A stretch of 64,000 nt of DNA from Pseudoxanthobacter soli DSM 19599 (GTDB taxonomy: Bacteria > Pseudomonadota > Alphaproteobacteria > Rhizobiales > Segnochrobactraceae), in NCBI RefSeq assembly GCF_900148505.1, contig NZ_FRXO01000008.1:93664-157663 (forward strand), given 5' to 3'. The translations under genes were made by a program, and so were the position numbers. This document shows positions 45,716 through 54,471 of the stretch, piece by piece (the first letter of the stretch is position 1; every line of letters begins with the position of its first letter). The notes under the pieces were generated by a model. That model did no database searches and had not been told where the DNA came from. It was given only the letters and a program-made list of their open reading frames with translations.

Positions 45716-45956
45716 AGAGCCTCCGGGACTGCCCGCTCAGTGACGAGCGGCGGAAGGGAAGCGGCTCGTCGCACCTCCCGCATCGCAGGCCGTGTCGGCA
45801 CTCCCGTTCTCCATCGCCTGAGATGCCCGAGGCGCAAAAAGGCCCTCTCCCAGGTCTGCGAGAGCTGACGGCATGATACCTCCGTGAGACAATCTAGACG
45901 CCCCGTCGGTTGCCGAACGCGTCAGCTTTCTTTTCCGCGCAATGGCTTATGCGTGT

Positions 45957-47405
45957 TCAAGCTGATCGCCTGAGATTTGGCTTGTTGGCGGCGAGGAGGG
46001 CCATGAGCATGGGTCCGAGGGAGAAGGCGCCGGTTTCGGCCTTTGCGGTGAGACTTCTGAGATATCCGCCGGGCGAGGAGATGGTCTCGGCCCGCTGCAG
46101 GATGGCGGCGACGGTGATGGCGGCGCGGACCTCGCCCATGACGCTCTCCGCCTCCTCCCAGGCGCTGGGGCTGATGCCGAGCATGGGCCGGACCTTGGCG
46201 GCGGTATCGAGGAAATCGCGCCAGTTTCGGACGCCATCAGGGGCATAGGAGGCGAGGTCCGGACAGGCCTGCATCACCATGCCGAGCGGGAAGGCGCCGT
46301 CGGATGCGGCGCGGGCCGGTTTCGCAGCGTCCAACCGTGCCGCGGGCGGTGCTTCGGCCTCCCCTCCCCTATCCGCGTCGGGCAAAGGCTCGGCGTCCAG
46401 TCTGCTATCGGCCTCAATCCCGATTTCGGCCGTGGTGCTGGCATCAGGCTCGGTGCCTGGTTTGGCACCTTCTCCCCTCCCCTGCCCTGCGGGTTTTGTG
46501 TTGTGCCCAGCCTCGCCCCTGCTTTCTTGAAAGCGAGGTTCAGAATCAAGGGAACGGTTTGGGTTTGAATTCTGTTTGTGCCGCTCGTTCTGAGACTCAT
46601 TGGCGCTGATATTCTGGAATTTGATGTGATTTTCCAGAATGTTGGACACAGCTTGTCCAAGCGCCGCGAACGCGGCCTCGATCTCGGCAAGCTCTGCGTC
46701 CGTGACCTTGCGATGAAGCCGGCCGGCGATCTCGACATAACGCTCGCGCACGCCATCCCAGCTCGTGAACGTCTCGAGCGCGGCCCCCTCCCCTGCCCTG
46801 CCGGAGACCGGTGCGGCGGCGAAACGCGCGGGCTCGACGCCTTCGGTCTCGCCGGTGGCGATCATCTTGAGGATATCGCGGCGCAGGAGCGTGACGCGCT
46901 CGCGCTGGCGCCTGACGGCCTGTTCGTGGGCGCGGACCTCGGCGGCCCACCCGGCGAACTCCCCTGCCCTCACGACGAGGGGGGCGAGGTCGAAGCCGAA
47001 GGCCTCGGCGATGGCGCCGCCGGCGGCCTTGCGGGCGTAGCGCTTGCCGTTGGGGCTGTCGCGGCGGATGACGAGGCCGCAATCGACCAGCTGGGCCAGG
47101 TGCCGGCGCAGCGTTGCCGGCGCCATGCCGTTGGCACGCAGGATGAGCTCGCGGTTCGAGGGGAACACCACGAGCGCGTCGCCGGAAAGCTCCGCCTCCG
47201 GAAAGAAGCTGAGCAGGGCGTTGAGGACGCTGAGGGCCCTGTCGGACACGCCGATGCGATGGCGGGCGACACGCACGGTGTCGAACACCTTCCACTTGTT
47301 GACCGCGAGGTCTGGGGCGCGTTCGCGGGCGGCCATCTGCGCCGCCACATGGGCGAGCGTCAGCGACCGCCGCCCGAACGGCGTCGTCGCAATATGCCTC
47401 TCCAT
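45957..47405 (-). CDS. repC: Plasmid replication initiator RepC
   Basis: 482 residues. The N-terminal domain shows TTPFGRRSLTLAHVAAQMAA and the winged-helix DNA-binding part PSNRELILRANGMAPATLRR, typical of RepC. A low-complexity linker (residues 270-380) precedes a conserved C-terminus (FPLGMVMQACPDLASYAPDG, LGISPSAWEEAESVMGEVRA). ATG 47405 was chosen; a GTG three codons earlier is possible. It lies downstream of repA and repB, completing the repABC order. RepC initiates replication at an origin usually inside its own coding sequence. Confidence 0.95.
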   Translation of the reverse strand: MERHIATTPFGRRSLTLAHVAAQMAARERAPDLAVNKWKVFDTVRVARHRIGVSDRALSVLNALLSFFPEAELSGDALVVFPSNRELILRANGMAPATLRRHLAQLVDCGLVIRRDSPNGKRYARKAAGGAIAEAFGFDLAPLVVRAGEFAGWAAEVRAHEQAVRRQRERVTLLRRDILKMIATGETEGVEPARFAAAPVSGRAGEGAALETFTSWDGVRERYVEIAGRLHRKVTDAELAEIEAAFAALGQAVSNILENHIKFQNISANESQNERHKQNSNPNRSLDSEPRFQESRGEAGHNTKPAGQGRGEGAKPGTEPDASTTAEIGIEADSRLDAEPLPDADRGGEAEAPPAARLDAAKPARAASDGAFPLGMVMQACPDLASYAPDGVRNWRDFLDTAAKVRPMLGISPSAWEEAESVMGEVRAAITVAAILQRAETISSPGGYLRSLTAKAETGAFSLGPMLMALLAANKPNLRRSA

Positions 47406-47504
47406 CTCTTTCACCTATCGCCAGGCAAAAGAAATCGGCTCGCCAAAACGGCGCAGCGCCCATCGGGCCTTGACTGCGATTCGCGGAAGTGGGATTCTCA
47501 GACC

Positions 47505-47559
47505 TGCCAGAGTATGAGAAGGGCTTCCGAAGCGAACGTTTCGGGGGCCTTTTTCTTTT
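47505..47559 (+). ncRNA. Candidate counter-transcribed RNA (ctRNA) between repB and repC
   Basis: In repABC units an antisense RNA from the repB-repC gap represses repC. Here the plus strand (opposite to rep) has TTGACT at 47470, a weak -10 near 47493, and a hairpin (GGCTTCCGAA...TTCGGGGGCC, 47522-47549) followed by a T-run at 47550-47559. The transcript would be about 55 bases. The -10 is poor, so exact ends are uncertain. Confidence 0.55.
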
Positions 47560-47565
47560 GCTGCA

Positions 47566-48624
47566 TCACTCCTCTGAACCCGGCGCGCGGCCCATCCGCG
47601 CTCCGCTGCCGTCTTCCCGCTCCATCCGCGCATAGCGCTCGAACAGTTCGGGCAATGCCTCGACCAAGAACGCGGCGAAGCCATCCTGGTCGCCGCGATC
47701 GAGAATGATGCGCGTTTCCTTGCGCGACCGGTCGACCCGGGCGATCTTCGCGCCCGACGCGGCTGAAACCACGCCGCTTCCCGGCTCGCTCGCCTTCGCC
47801 TCACCGGCCCCGGCCGCCTTTGCCGGCGCCGCCGCGGCGGCAAGCAGGGCACCAAACCGCCCGTCGGAATCGAGACCTGCGAAGTCGGCCGCGGCCATCC
47901 GGGTGCGGATGCGGCCGAGCGCGCCGGGCTGCTCGACGGCGGCGCCGAAGGCCTGCCACCGCCCGCGGCCGATCCTGGGTGCGCGGCCGATCGCAGCGAC
48001 GATGTCCGCCGGCACCGCACGGGCAACGGCCACGAGCTTCGATGCCTCTGCGCGGTCGATCGTCAGTGCGGCCTGAACGACGGCGCGGGGATGACCCGCC
48101 TGTTCCAGCTTCAGTGCGAACACAGCCCGCTCGACGAAACTGAGGTCCTGCCGAGCCGAATTCTCGACGCCCTGGGCGACCACCAGATCTTCGTCGCTGA
48201 GCGGGCGCACCACCGCCCTGACCGGCCGGCCGAGTTCGAGCGCCACCCGCACGCGGCGGTGGCCATAGGCGCACTGGAACCGGCCGGTCCGGGCGGGGTG
48301 CGGACGGACCAGAACCGGCACCTCCTGCCCGCGCTCCGCGATCGAAGCCTTGAGTGCCTCGAATCCCGCGTCCTCCACCTCGGCGAAGCGGTCCGCGACC
48401 GGCGACGGCTCGATCAGGTCGGCCGCGATCTCGACGACGGCGACGCCCGAAGCCAGCTGTTCGCGCAGTTCCTCGTTCTCGCGCTCGACGCCCGAGAACG
48501 AATCCTGCAGCGAGCGCACCGAGCCCGATGTCACGCGCGGTTGCGCTACCATGTTGTCAGCGGACAACGCCTCGGCCTGAGGCGCCGTGAACAGCGAGCG
48601 GATGCGGTCGGTACGCTTGTTCAT
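47566..48624 (-). CDS. repB: Plasmid partitioning protein RepB (ParB family)
   Basis: 352 residues. It starts MNKRTDRIRSLFTAPQAEAL, with the RepB N-terminal motif that binds RepA. The ParB domain has LIEPSPVADRF, IAERGQEVPVLVRPHP and YGHRRVRVALELGRPVRAVV, then the helix-turn-helix near ALTIDRAEASKLVAVARAVP. Start ATG 48624 is 16 bases after repA. One parS-type palindrome lies inside its 5' end (48553-48568). Confidence 0.95.
   Translation of the reverse strand: MNKRTDRIRSLFTAPQAEALSADNMVAQPRVTSGSVRSLQDSFSGVERENEELREQLASGVAVVEIAADLIEPSPVADRFAEVEDAGFEALKASIAERGQEVPVLVRPHPARTGRFQCAYGHRRVRVALELGRPVRAVVRPLSDEDLVVAQGVENSARQDLSFVERAVFALKLEQAGHPRAVVQAALTIDRAEASKLVAVARAVPADIVAAIGRAPRIGRGRWQAFGAAVEQPGALGRIRTRMAAADFAGLDSDGRFGALLAAAAAPAKAAGAGEAKASEPGSGVVSAASGAKIARVDRSRKETRIILDRGDQDGFAAFLVEALPELFERYARMEREDGSGARMGRAPGSEE
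48553..48568. promoter_or_regulatory. parS-type site inside repB
   Basis: GTTGTCAGCGGACAAC fits the repABC parS consensus GTTNNCNGCNGNNAAC. It differs from the perfect site at 49991 by one base. It lies about 55 bases into repB. Confidence 0.75.
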
Positions 48625-48640
48625 GGGGTCCCGGCTCCGT

Positions 48641-49855
48641 TCATCGTCCCCAGACCTCCTGGATGAGGCCGGAGATCTCTGCGTTGACGGCATCGACGGA
48701 TTCGAGCGCGCGATCGTAGGCCGCCCGCCCGACCGAACCCCGGTCGAGCTCATAGAGCGACTGCTTGGTCAGGCCGGCATTGGCGATCGCGGTCGACTTC
48801 CACGCCGTCGCCTTCAGCACGTCGCCGCCGAACAGGTTGCGCAACAGCGCGACGATCTGGGCTTCCGGGACGTCGTTCGGATCATGGCGCGTCACCACGA
48901 AACGCAGGAAATCGTAGTCGAGCCGCCCGCCGGCCGCCTCGATCACGCTCATCAGGTCGGACGTCATCAGCAGGAACTGGCTCATGGAGGCGACGTCGAC
49001 CATCTGCGGATGGATCGTCACCAGCATTGCGGTCGCCGCGTTGAGCGCGCCCATGGTCAGGTAGCCGAGCTGCGGCGGGCAGTCGATCACCACCACATCG
49101 AACGCGTCCGCGACCTGCTCGATGGCGCCCGCCACCCGGCGGAAAAACAGCTCGTGGCCGCGCATGTTGCGATCGATCATCGCCCGTGGCGTATGATGCT
49201 CGAACTCCATCAGCTCGAGATTGCCCGGCACGAGGCTGACGCCGTCGAAATAGGTCGGCCGCACCACGTCGGCCATCGGCACCCGTTCGTCGTCGTAGCG
49301 GATCGCGCCATAGAGCGTCGCATTCTCGGGGATGTCGAACTCCGGCTGATAGCCGAACATCGCCGAAAGCGAGGCCTGCGGATCGAGATCGATCGCCAGC
49401 ACCCGATGGCCGTGAAGCGCCAGATATTGCGACAGATAGAGTGCCGTCGTCGTCTTGGCCGAACCGCCCTTGAAGTTCGCCACCGTCACGATCTGCAGCT
49501 TGTCGCCGGGCCGCCGGCCAGGCTTGAACTGCAGGGCCTCCCGCGGGCGGGCTTCGGCGAGATAATCGCGCAGGGCGTTGATCTGGGCGAGCGTGTAGGA
49601 TCGCCGGCCGCCGGCGCCGATGGTCGGGGAGGGGCCGAGACCGTCGAGCGAGAGCTGACGCAGATAGCCATCCGAGACGCCGACGACGCGCGCAACCTCG
49701 CCCGAGGTGAACGATCGCAGCGACTTCGCCGCCGACGGCGGGAACAGCGTCGCCCCGAGCGCGCGCAGCTGCCCCGAGAGCGCGTTGGCATGGCGCATCA
49801 CCCGGTGGGAGGCATTTTCGTGCGCGGAAGAGGGGGTCGCGGCCGCCTGAGTCAT
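48641..49855 (-). CDS. repA: Plasmid partitioning ATPase RepA (ParA family)
   Basis: 404 residues. A MerR-like helix-turn-helix (SGEVARVVGVSDGYLRQLSL) lies in the first 120. The deviant Walker A motif NFKGGSAKTTTALYLSQYLA is at residues 128-147, and ParA motifs DLDPQASLSAMFGY and VVVIDCPPQLGYLTMGALNA follow. ATG 49855 is preferred over a TTG 15 bases upstream. It is the first gene of the repABC operon and represses it as well as driving partition with RepB. Confidence 0.96.
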   Translation of the reverse strand: MTQAAATPSSAHENASHRVMRHANALSGQLRALGATLFPPSAAKSLRSFTSGEVARVVGVSDGYLRQLSLDGLGPSPTIGAGGRRSYTLAQINALRDYLAEARPREALQFKPGRRPGDKLQIVTVANFKGGSAKTTTALYLSQYLALHGHRVLAIDLDPQASLSAMFGYQPEFDIPENATLYGAIRYDDERVPMADVVRPTYFDGVSLVPGNLELMEFEHHTPRAMIDRNMRGHELFFRRVAGAIEQVADAFDVVVIDCPPQLGYLTMGALNAATAMLVTIHPQMVDVASMSQFLLMTSDLMSVIEAAGGRLDYDFLRFVVTRHDPNDVPEAQIVALLRNLFGGDVLKATAWKSTAIANAGLTKQSLYELDRGSVGRAAYDRALESVDAVNAEISGLIQEVWGR

Positions 49856-50217
49856 CACCCTGTCTTTCAAGACGGTATCCTAGCGTCAGACGCTTTGTTT
49901 CCGTCTGATAGAGAGGCCACGATTCTCCGATTCCGGCAAGGAATTTGATGTAAACGCGAGGTTAACGCGAACACAGCGATTTCGGGAAGCGTTGTCCGCG
50001 GACAACGCCTCGCCCGGCGCCAGATGCCACGCCGCTCCGGCGGGATCAGGGACCATGGCGCCCTTCCGCCCGCCCACCGCGCATCGCGCCGCGGCCACGG
50101 CCCGCCCGGCGGCGAAGAACCGCCGCCGGGCACCGCCGGAATTCGGTGCCGCCCCTGATCCACGGCAAGCCAATGCCCGTAAACCCGCGTGAGATTGGCT
50201 TCCTTCAGGGCAGGCAG
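49856..50217. other. Region upstream of repA holding a parS site
   Basis: The repABC promoter must lie in this gap, reading leftward. The only strong element seen is the perfect parS-type palindrome at 49991-50006, annotated separately. The same gap is the leader of the rightward DUF2177 gene. Confidence 0.4.
49991..50006. promoter_or_regulatory. parS-type site upstream of repA (perfect palindrome)
   Basis: GTTGTCCGCGGACAAC is a perfect 16-base palindrome matching GTTNNCNGCNGNNAAC, the RepB-binding parS of repABC replicons. It lies 136 bases before the repA start. The following CGCCTCG is also present after the repB copy, suggesting a slightly larger conserved unit. Confidence 0.85.
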
Positions 50218-50628
50218 ATGAACTTCATCATCGCGTACATATCGACCGGCATTGTTTTTCTCGCCATCGACGCCATCTGGCTCAGCCAGATGGCGAACCG
50301 GCTCTACCGCCCGATGATCGGCCCCCTGATGGCCGACACCGTGAACGTGGTGCCGGCGATCCTGTTCTATCTGCTTTATGTCGCCGGCATCGTCGTCTTC
50401 GCGGTACAGCCGGCACTCGGGTCCGGACGCTGGCCCACCGCACTGATGCTCGGCGGCTTCTTCGGCCTCGTCGCCTACGGCACCTACGATCTCACGAACC
50501 ATGCGACGCTGCGCGACTGGCCGGCCCTGATCACGGTGGCGGACCTGATCTGGGGCACGGTGCTCACCGCGCTGTCCGCCACGGCCGGCCTGCTGATCAC
50601 GCGGGCGCTCGTCGGCGGCGCGTCTTGA
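50218..50628 (+). CDS. DUF2177 family membrane protein
   Basis: 136 residues, four hydrophobic segments. IFLAIDAIWL-like (FLAIDAIWLSQM) opens the protein, and MLGGFFGLVAYGTYDLTNHA is the signature of DUF2177. Start ATG 50218 has a GGCAGG ribosome site. In Alphaproteobacteria this gene is often grouped with cyclopropane-fatty-acid synthase and photooxidative-stress genes, and a CFA remnant converges with it here. It ends at a strong hairpin (50635-50666). Confidence 0.88.
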   Translation: MNFIIAYISTGIVFLAIDAIWLSQMANRLYRPMIGPLMADTVNVVPAILFYLLYVAGIVVFAVQPALGSGRWPTALMLGGFFGLVAYGTYDLTNHATLRDWPALITVADLIWGTVLTALSATAGLLITRALVGGAS

Positions 50629-50634
50629 ACGAAG

Positions 50635-50666
50635 CTGCCGTTCGGATCGGGAGATCCGAACGGCAG
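50635..50666. terminator. Perfect 14-bp hairpin between convergent genes
   Basis: CTGCCGTTCGGATC and GATCCGAACGGCAG form a perfect stem with a GGGA loop, seven bases after the DUF2177 stop. There is no T-run, so it may be a rho-dependent or processing signal. The stem shares CCGTTC/GAACGG with the dispersed repeat, but the rest is unlike it. Confidence 0.5.
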
Positions 50667-50721
50667 AAGTCGCTTCGAACGATCAGGCCGGCGATACACG
50701 GCGCCGGCAGCGGCCCCGACG

Positions 50722-50998
50722 TCAGGGGCGGGGGCGAGGCAGATAGTGGCTGACGCCCCAGTCTTCCCCGTTGCGGTGACCGAACAGTCCCGCAGTGGCG
50801 AGATAGAACAGCCGCCAGCGCCGCCGCCACAGCCCCGCGTCGGCGCCGTAGACGTCGCGCAGCACCGCGTCGATGCGCTCGCGGTTCGCATCGAAGTTGG
50901 CGAGCCAGTGCTCGGCCGTGCGGGCATAATGTGAGCCGTTCCAGCGCCATTCGGACTCCACCGCGAAGCTGTCCGTCACGAACCGCACCAGCCCCTCC
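50722..50998 (-). pseudogene. C-terminal fragment of a cyclopropane-fatty-acid synthase-like methyltransferase
   Basis: About 92 residues remain. SHYARTAEHWLANFDANRER and the ending FYLATAGLFGHRNGEDWGVS are the C-terminal part of CFA-synthase-type SAM methyltransferases; full proteins have about 350-400 residues, with the SAM domain first. The upstream part is missing and is replaced by IS5 sequence from 50999 on. The insertion therefore removed most of the gene. It cannot be functional. Confidence 0.8.
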
Positions 50999-51590
50999 AC
51001 AACCCTCTACAACCTTCTCGTGCGCAGGCGGGCGGCCGGGGTCTGGGATCGGCTGCTGAACGCGGTTTCCGCCGCCTATGACGGCGACATCGTGATGATC
51101 GGCAGCTCCTGCGTTCGCGTTCACCAGTACGGCGCCGCCATCAAAAAGGGGGTGATGATGATCGTCGCACGGGACGTTCCCGGGGTGGGCTAACCACCAG
51201 GAACCACGCTCTGGTCGACGCAGAAGGCCGGCCGATCCATCTCCTGCTCACGGCCGGGCAGGCCGGCGATGCGCCGACGGGGCGGGAGTTGCTGGCCCAT
51301 CTCCAACAAGGCGGCATCCTGCTCGCCAACAAAGCCTATGATACCGACGCCATCCGCACTGAAGCAGCGGAACGCGGCGTTTTCGCCAATGTGCCGCCGC
51401 GTGCCATCCGAAAGCGAACCTTCGCCTTCAGCCCACGGCTCTATCGCCAAAGGAACCAAATCGAACGCTTCTTCAAACCGCATCAAGCAGATGCGGGGCC
51501 TCGCCACGCGCTATGACCGCCGACCAGAAAACTTCCTTGCAACTCAAGCTCGTTGCCGTCCGCATCTGGATCAATACGTTATGAGTCCGC
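50999..51590 (+). mobile_element. Decayed IS5-family (IS427-group-like) transposase
   Basis: Fragments in different frames line up along an IS5 transposase: TLYNLLVRRRAAGVWDRLLN, then HQYGAAIKKG, RGLATRYDRRPENFLA-type motif after KQM, ALVDAEGRPIHLLLTAGQAG, ILLANKAYDTDAIRTEAAER and FSPRLYRQRNQIERFF. The last piece (KLVAVRIWINTL) ends with a stop near 51575. At least two frameshifts are needed. Its left end abuts the truncated CFA gene; I did not find its terminal inverted repeats. Confidence 0.75.
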
Positions 51591-51992
51591 AGCCTAGGAT
51601 GCTGTGGCGTAGAAATAGGACCGAGTCCTGCGTCGCTCAGGACCCGCACCGGCTTCCAGTCGATAGCAGCGCGTCAGCGACGGCGTTCCGACCTGTTGCT
51701 TGGGCGCTCCCACGGTGGCCGCTTCCACCGTGCCGAAGTCTCCGAAAACATGCTGGACCAGGAGCGATACGACGGACACCGACTTCTGGCCGAGGGGCGG
51801 CAACACATCATCACCGCCCAATGCACGCGTTCACTGGAACCCGAGAAAACTGGCACGAACGGCGGGAAGCGGCCGATGGATGGACGGCTGGAGCGGGCGG
51901 ACAGCGGGCCTTCCGGCAAGAGGCACGCGATAGACCGCACGGAGTGCAACTTCCTCTTGGGTGAGCGACCGATCTGGACTTCGGCGACGCAT
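51591..51992. other. Unassigned stretch between IS5 remnant and amidohydrolase gene
   Basis: About 400 bases with open frames on both strands but none that I recognise and no clear ribosome site. It may be decayed mobile-element DNA or the 3' region of the amidohydrolase operon. I see no repeat or hairpin that explains it. Confidence 0.3.
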
Positions 51993-53816
51993 TCAGCCCC
52001 CCACTTCGTGCGTCACCTTTCCGTTCATCACCGTCATCAGGACCCTGGTCTTGTGGATCTCCTGTGGGGCGACCTCGAACAGGTTCCTTTCCAGCACGAC
52101 GAGGTCGGCGTGCTTGCCGACCTCGATGGAGCCAACCTCGCGCTCCATCCGGATCTGCCAGGCGGCGCCCAGAGTGTTGGCCTTGATGGCGGCGTCGAGA
52201 GAGATGACCTCGTCGAGCGGCAGCAGTTGCGGGCCTTGCGGCTTGTCGAGCTCGCGGCGGGTCGTGGAGACCTCGATCCCGTCAAGGGGGCGGTAGGTGC
52301 TGTAATAGCCCGCGGCCGGCCAGTCGGTTCCGAACGACAGGACGCCGCCGTGGTCGAGGATCGACTTCATCCTGACCATGGAGTCGCCTCGGGCGGCTCC
52401 GAAGCGCGAGCGTGTAACGCCCATGTTCTGCAGGTCCGGACAGGCCCAGTGCGCGGAAAACTGCGCAACGACGCCGAGCTCGCCAAACCGCGAGTCATCC
52501 TGCGGGTCGACCAGAGAGAGATGGGCAAGCGCGTTCCGGCGGTCGCGCGGCGGGTTCGCTTTGATCGCGGCTTCGAACGCGTCGAGTGACAGCCGGGTCG
52601 CCCGGTCGCCGAAGGAGTGGACGTGGATGTCGATTCCCTCCCGATCGGCGCGCCGGATGATGTCGGTGAACATCTCGGGCGGAAGCAGAGTGTCGCCGCT
52701 CGTCTCGGGTTTGTCCGAATAGGGGGCGAGAAGCGCCGCGGTGTACTGCGGATCGCCGCCGTCGATGTTCAGCTTGAGCACGGAAGCCTTCACCAGCTCC
52801 GACTGAAATTCCCGACGCAGGGCCTTGATCACCGGCAGGGGATCGACGTCCGGCCGGTTGTGATAGTAGGATCCAATCACCCGGAAGGGCAGCTTTCCCT
52901 CTCGTTCGAACCGCAAATAGAGCCCGAAGCCCTCGTAGTCCGGCAGGACCTGGATGCCGGCATCGAACACGGATGTGATCCCCATGGCGGCGGCCTTGGG
53001 GAGCCATTCGGCGAGTCCATCGGCGACATAGTCGTAGCTGAACGGTTCGATGGCGTTGTTCACCATCAGGACGACAGGCGGCTCGACGAGGTAGCCGGTC
53101 GGCTCTCCCGTCGCCGGGTCGCGCTCGAAGTAGCTGAAACCAGGCAACGGATCCTTGGTATCCTTGGTCACGCCTGCAAGCGCGAGCGCCTGCGAGTTGA
53201 CCCATGCAGCGTGACCGTCGATCGCGAGCAGAACGACAGGGACCTCTGGCCAGAGAACGTCCAGATCCTCCTTGCGCGGACCGGTGGGCGGAAAGGCGGT
53301 GTATCGCCAGCCGAAGCCGCGCACGACGTCCGCCTTGCCGATCTTGCTTCGATAGGCCTCGAGCGCTGCCAGCGTTTCTTCCCGGGTGTCGAACTGGAGG
53401 TCGACGCCCCGTGTGAGTGTCGCCCCGAGGACGGGATGAATGTGGCCTTCGACGAACCCCGGCAGCAGCATCTTGCCGGCGAGGTCGACGATCCGCGTCT
53501 GCGGCCCGACGAAGGATTGAACGCCTGCGTCGTCGCCAACAAAAGCGATACGCTTTCCTTTGACCGCGACGGCGCGCGCCCACGGCTGCCGACCGTCGAC
53601 CGTGTAGACCGGACCATTCCGGAACACGATGTCGGCACTCGGATCAGAAGCGGTGATCGCCTCTGCGGCGAAAGAGGGCGCCGCAGAGGCGGCTGCCACG
53701 GCTACTGCAGCCAAGACCGCGCTTCGGCCAAGCACCTGACGCCGTGTAAGGCCGCTCTCTTGCGAAGACCTCGCGAAGGCGTCCCGATAAAGCGCCCAAT
53801 GACATCCGATGCACAT
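51993..53816 (-). CDS. Amidohydrolase family protein (PF07969, YtcJ-like), Tat-exported, MCxxC start (paralog A)
   Basis: 607 residues. It begins MCIGCHWALY, then the twin-arginine motif TRRQVLG and a hydrophobic region ending AAPSFA. The metal-dependent amidohydrolase barrel follows: LLPGFVEGHIHPVLGATL with His125 and His127, DIHVHSFGDRA, RRNALAHLSLV and LSFGTDWPAAGYYST. ATG 53816 follows AAGGAGC. It lies 13 bases after the SMR exporter, so the two are one unit. Members hydrolyse C-N bonds of diverse amides or cyclic ureides; the substrate is unknown. It should act outside the cytoplasm. Confidence 0.88.
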   Translation of the reverse strand: MCIGCHWALYRDAFARSSQESGLTRRQVLGRSAVLAAVAVAAASAAPSFAAEAITASDPSADIVFRNGPVYTVDGRQPWARAVAVKGKRIAFVGDDAGVQSFVGPQTRIVDLAGKMLLPGFVEGHIHPVLGATLTRGVDLQFDTREETLAALEAYRSKIGKADVVRGFGWRYTAFPPTGPRKEDLDVLWPEVPVVLLAIDGHAAWVNSQALALAGVTKDTKDPLPGFSYFERDPATGEPTGYLVEPPVVLMVNNAIEPFSYDYVADGLAEWLPKAAAMGITSVFDAGIQVLPDYEGFGLYLRFEREGKLPFRVIGSYYHNRPDVDPLPVIKALRREFQSELVKASVLKLNIDGGDPQYTAALLAPYSDKPETSGDTLLPPEMFTDIIRRADREGIDIHVHSFGDRATRLSLDAFEAAIKANPPRDRRNALAHLSLVDPQDDSRFGELGVVAQFSAHWACPDLQNMGVTRSRFGAARGDSMVRMKSILDHGGVLSFGTDWPAAGYYSTYRPLDGIEVSTTRRELDKPQGPQLLPLDEVISLDAAIKANTLGAAWQIRMEREVGSIEVGKHADLVVLERNLFEVAPQEIHKTRVLMTVMNGKVTHEVGG

Positions 53817-53829
53817 GACACCTTGCTCC

Positions 53830-54150
53830 TTACGCGAGGGTAAGCCTGAGGGTGATGACGTTGGCGAGGATGAGGCTGACGCCGAGAAAGCGGGTTGCCG
53901 CCGCGGGGTCGCCATAGACCCAGAAGCAATAGAGAACGATCCCTACCGCGCGTATCCTGGTCCAGACCGCATAGGACGTGCCCATCGAGATCTCTCGCTG
54001 GGCGAGCCATAGCAGGAAGCCGCTGCCGAACATGAAGGCGAGCGCGAGGATCACGCCCATCAGGCGCTGACCTTCCGACTGCGCCATCTTACGGTCGACG
54101 GGCCAGCCGATCTCGAGGAGGCCGGCGCACAGGAGAGTGATCCAGGCCAT
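53830..54150 (-). CDS. SMR family exporter, Gdx/SugE-like
   Basis: 106 residues, four membrane helices. Residues typical of the guanidinium-exporting branch are present: Gly10, Glu13 and Trp16 in CAGLLEIGW, and Tyr60 and Trp63 in GTSYAVW. The usual TGIGAVG motif reads TRIRAVG here, adding two arginines in the third helix, which is odd for a membrane segment. Ribosome site AAGGAG precedes ATG 54150. SMR pumps normally need a pair of subunits; here only one is encoded, so a homodimer is likely. It sits between two Tat-exported amidohydrolases, suggesting it exports or clears a product or substrate of them. Confidence 0.78.
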   Translation of the reverse strand: MAWITLLCAGLLEIGWPVDRKMAQSEGQRLMGVILALAFMFGSGFLLWLAQREISMGTSYAVWTRIRAVGIVLYCFWVYGDPAAATRFLGVSLILANVITLRLTLA

Positions 54151-54300
54151 CAGTGCGGCTCCTTCGTCGATTGCTCGATCCAGGCCCGGATGTCGCCCCG
54201 GCCTTTGGAATATTCGAAGACGGCATGCGCAGGCAGCGACGAGAAGCGGACCAAGACGACACGCGTGATCGGATTGATGTGGAGGCCCTGGCCGCCCACA
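54150..54300 (-). pseudogene. Possible C-terminal fragment of a beta-lactamase-family serine hydrolase
   Basis: The end of an open frame reads GQGLHINPITRVVLVRFSSL and then DIRAWIEQSTKEPH, similar to the last strand and helix of penicillin-binding-like serine hydrolases. The stop overlaps the SMR start (TGATG). Upstream sequence in this frame does not match, so only about 50 residues survive. The rest of 54301-54471 shows nothing I can assign. Confidence 0.35.
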
Positions 54301-54471
54301 GGGCGGCGTCGGCGGAAGTGAGCGAGGGAAACTCCGCCAGCGCCGGACGGATCACGGACGCGGTCACCAGAGCGGAAAGGCGGGCCTCCGGGGTGTTCAT
54401 GGCGAGACTTCTTGAACGTTGCGGCCACGAAACTCGGCTTCTCGCGGCCGGGGCAGCCGGGCTCGCACTGG

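Noticed and set aside
47530..47540. AAGCGAACGTT resembling the operator core
   Set aside because: It is the loop of the ctRNA terminator hairpin and lacks the flanking arms.
54089..54400. A 103-codon frame starting MNTPEARLSALV
   Set aside because: No recognisable family, overlaps the exporter gene, and the ending is Arg/Ser-rich shadow sequence.
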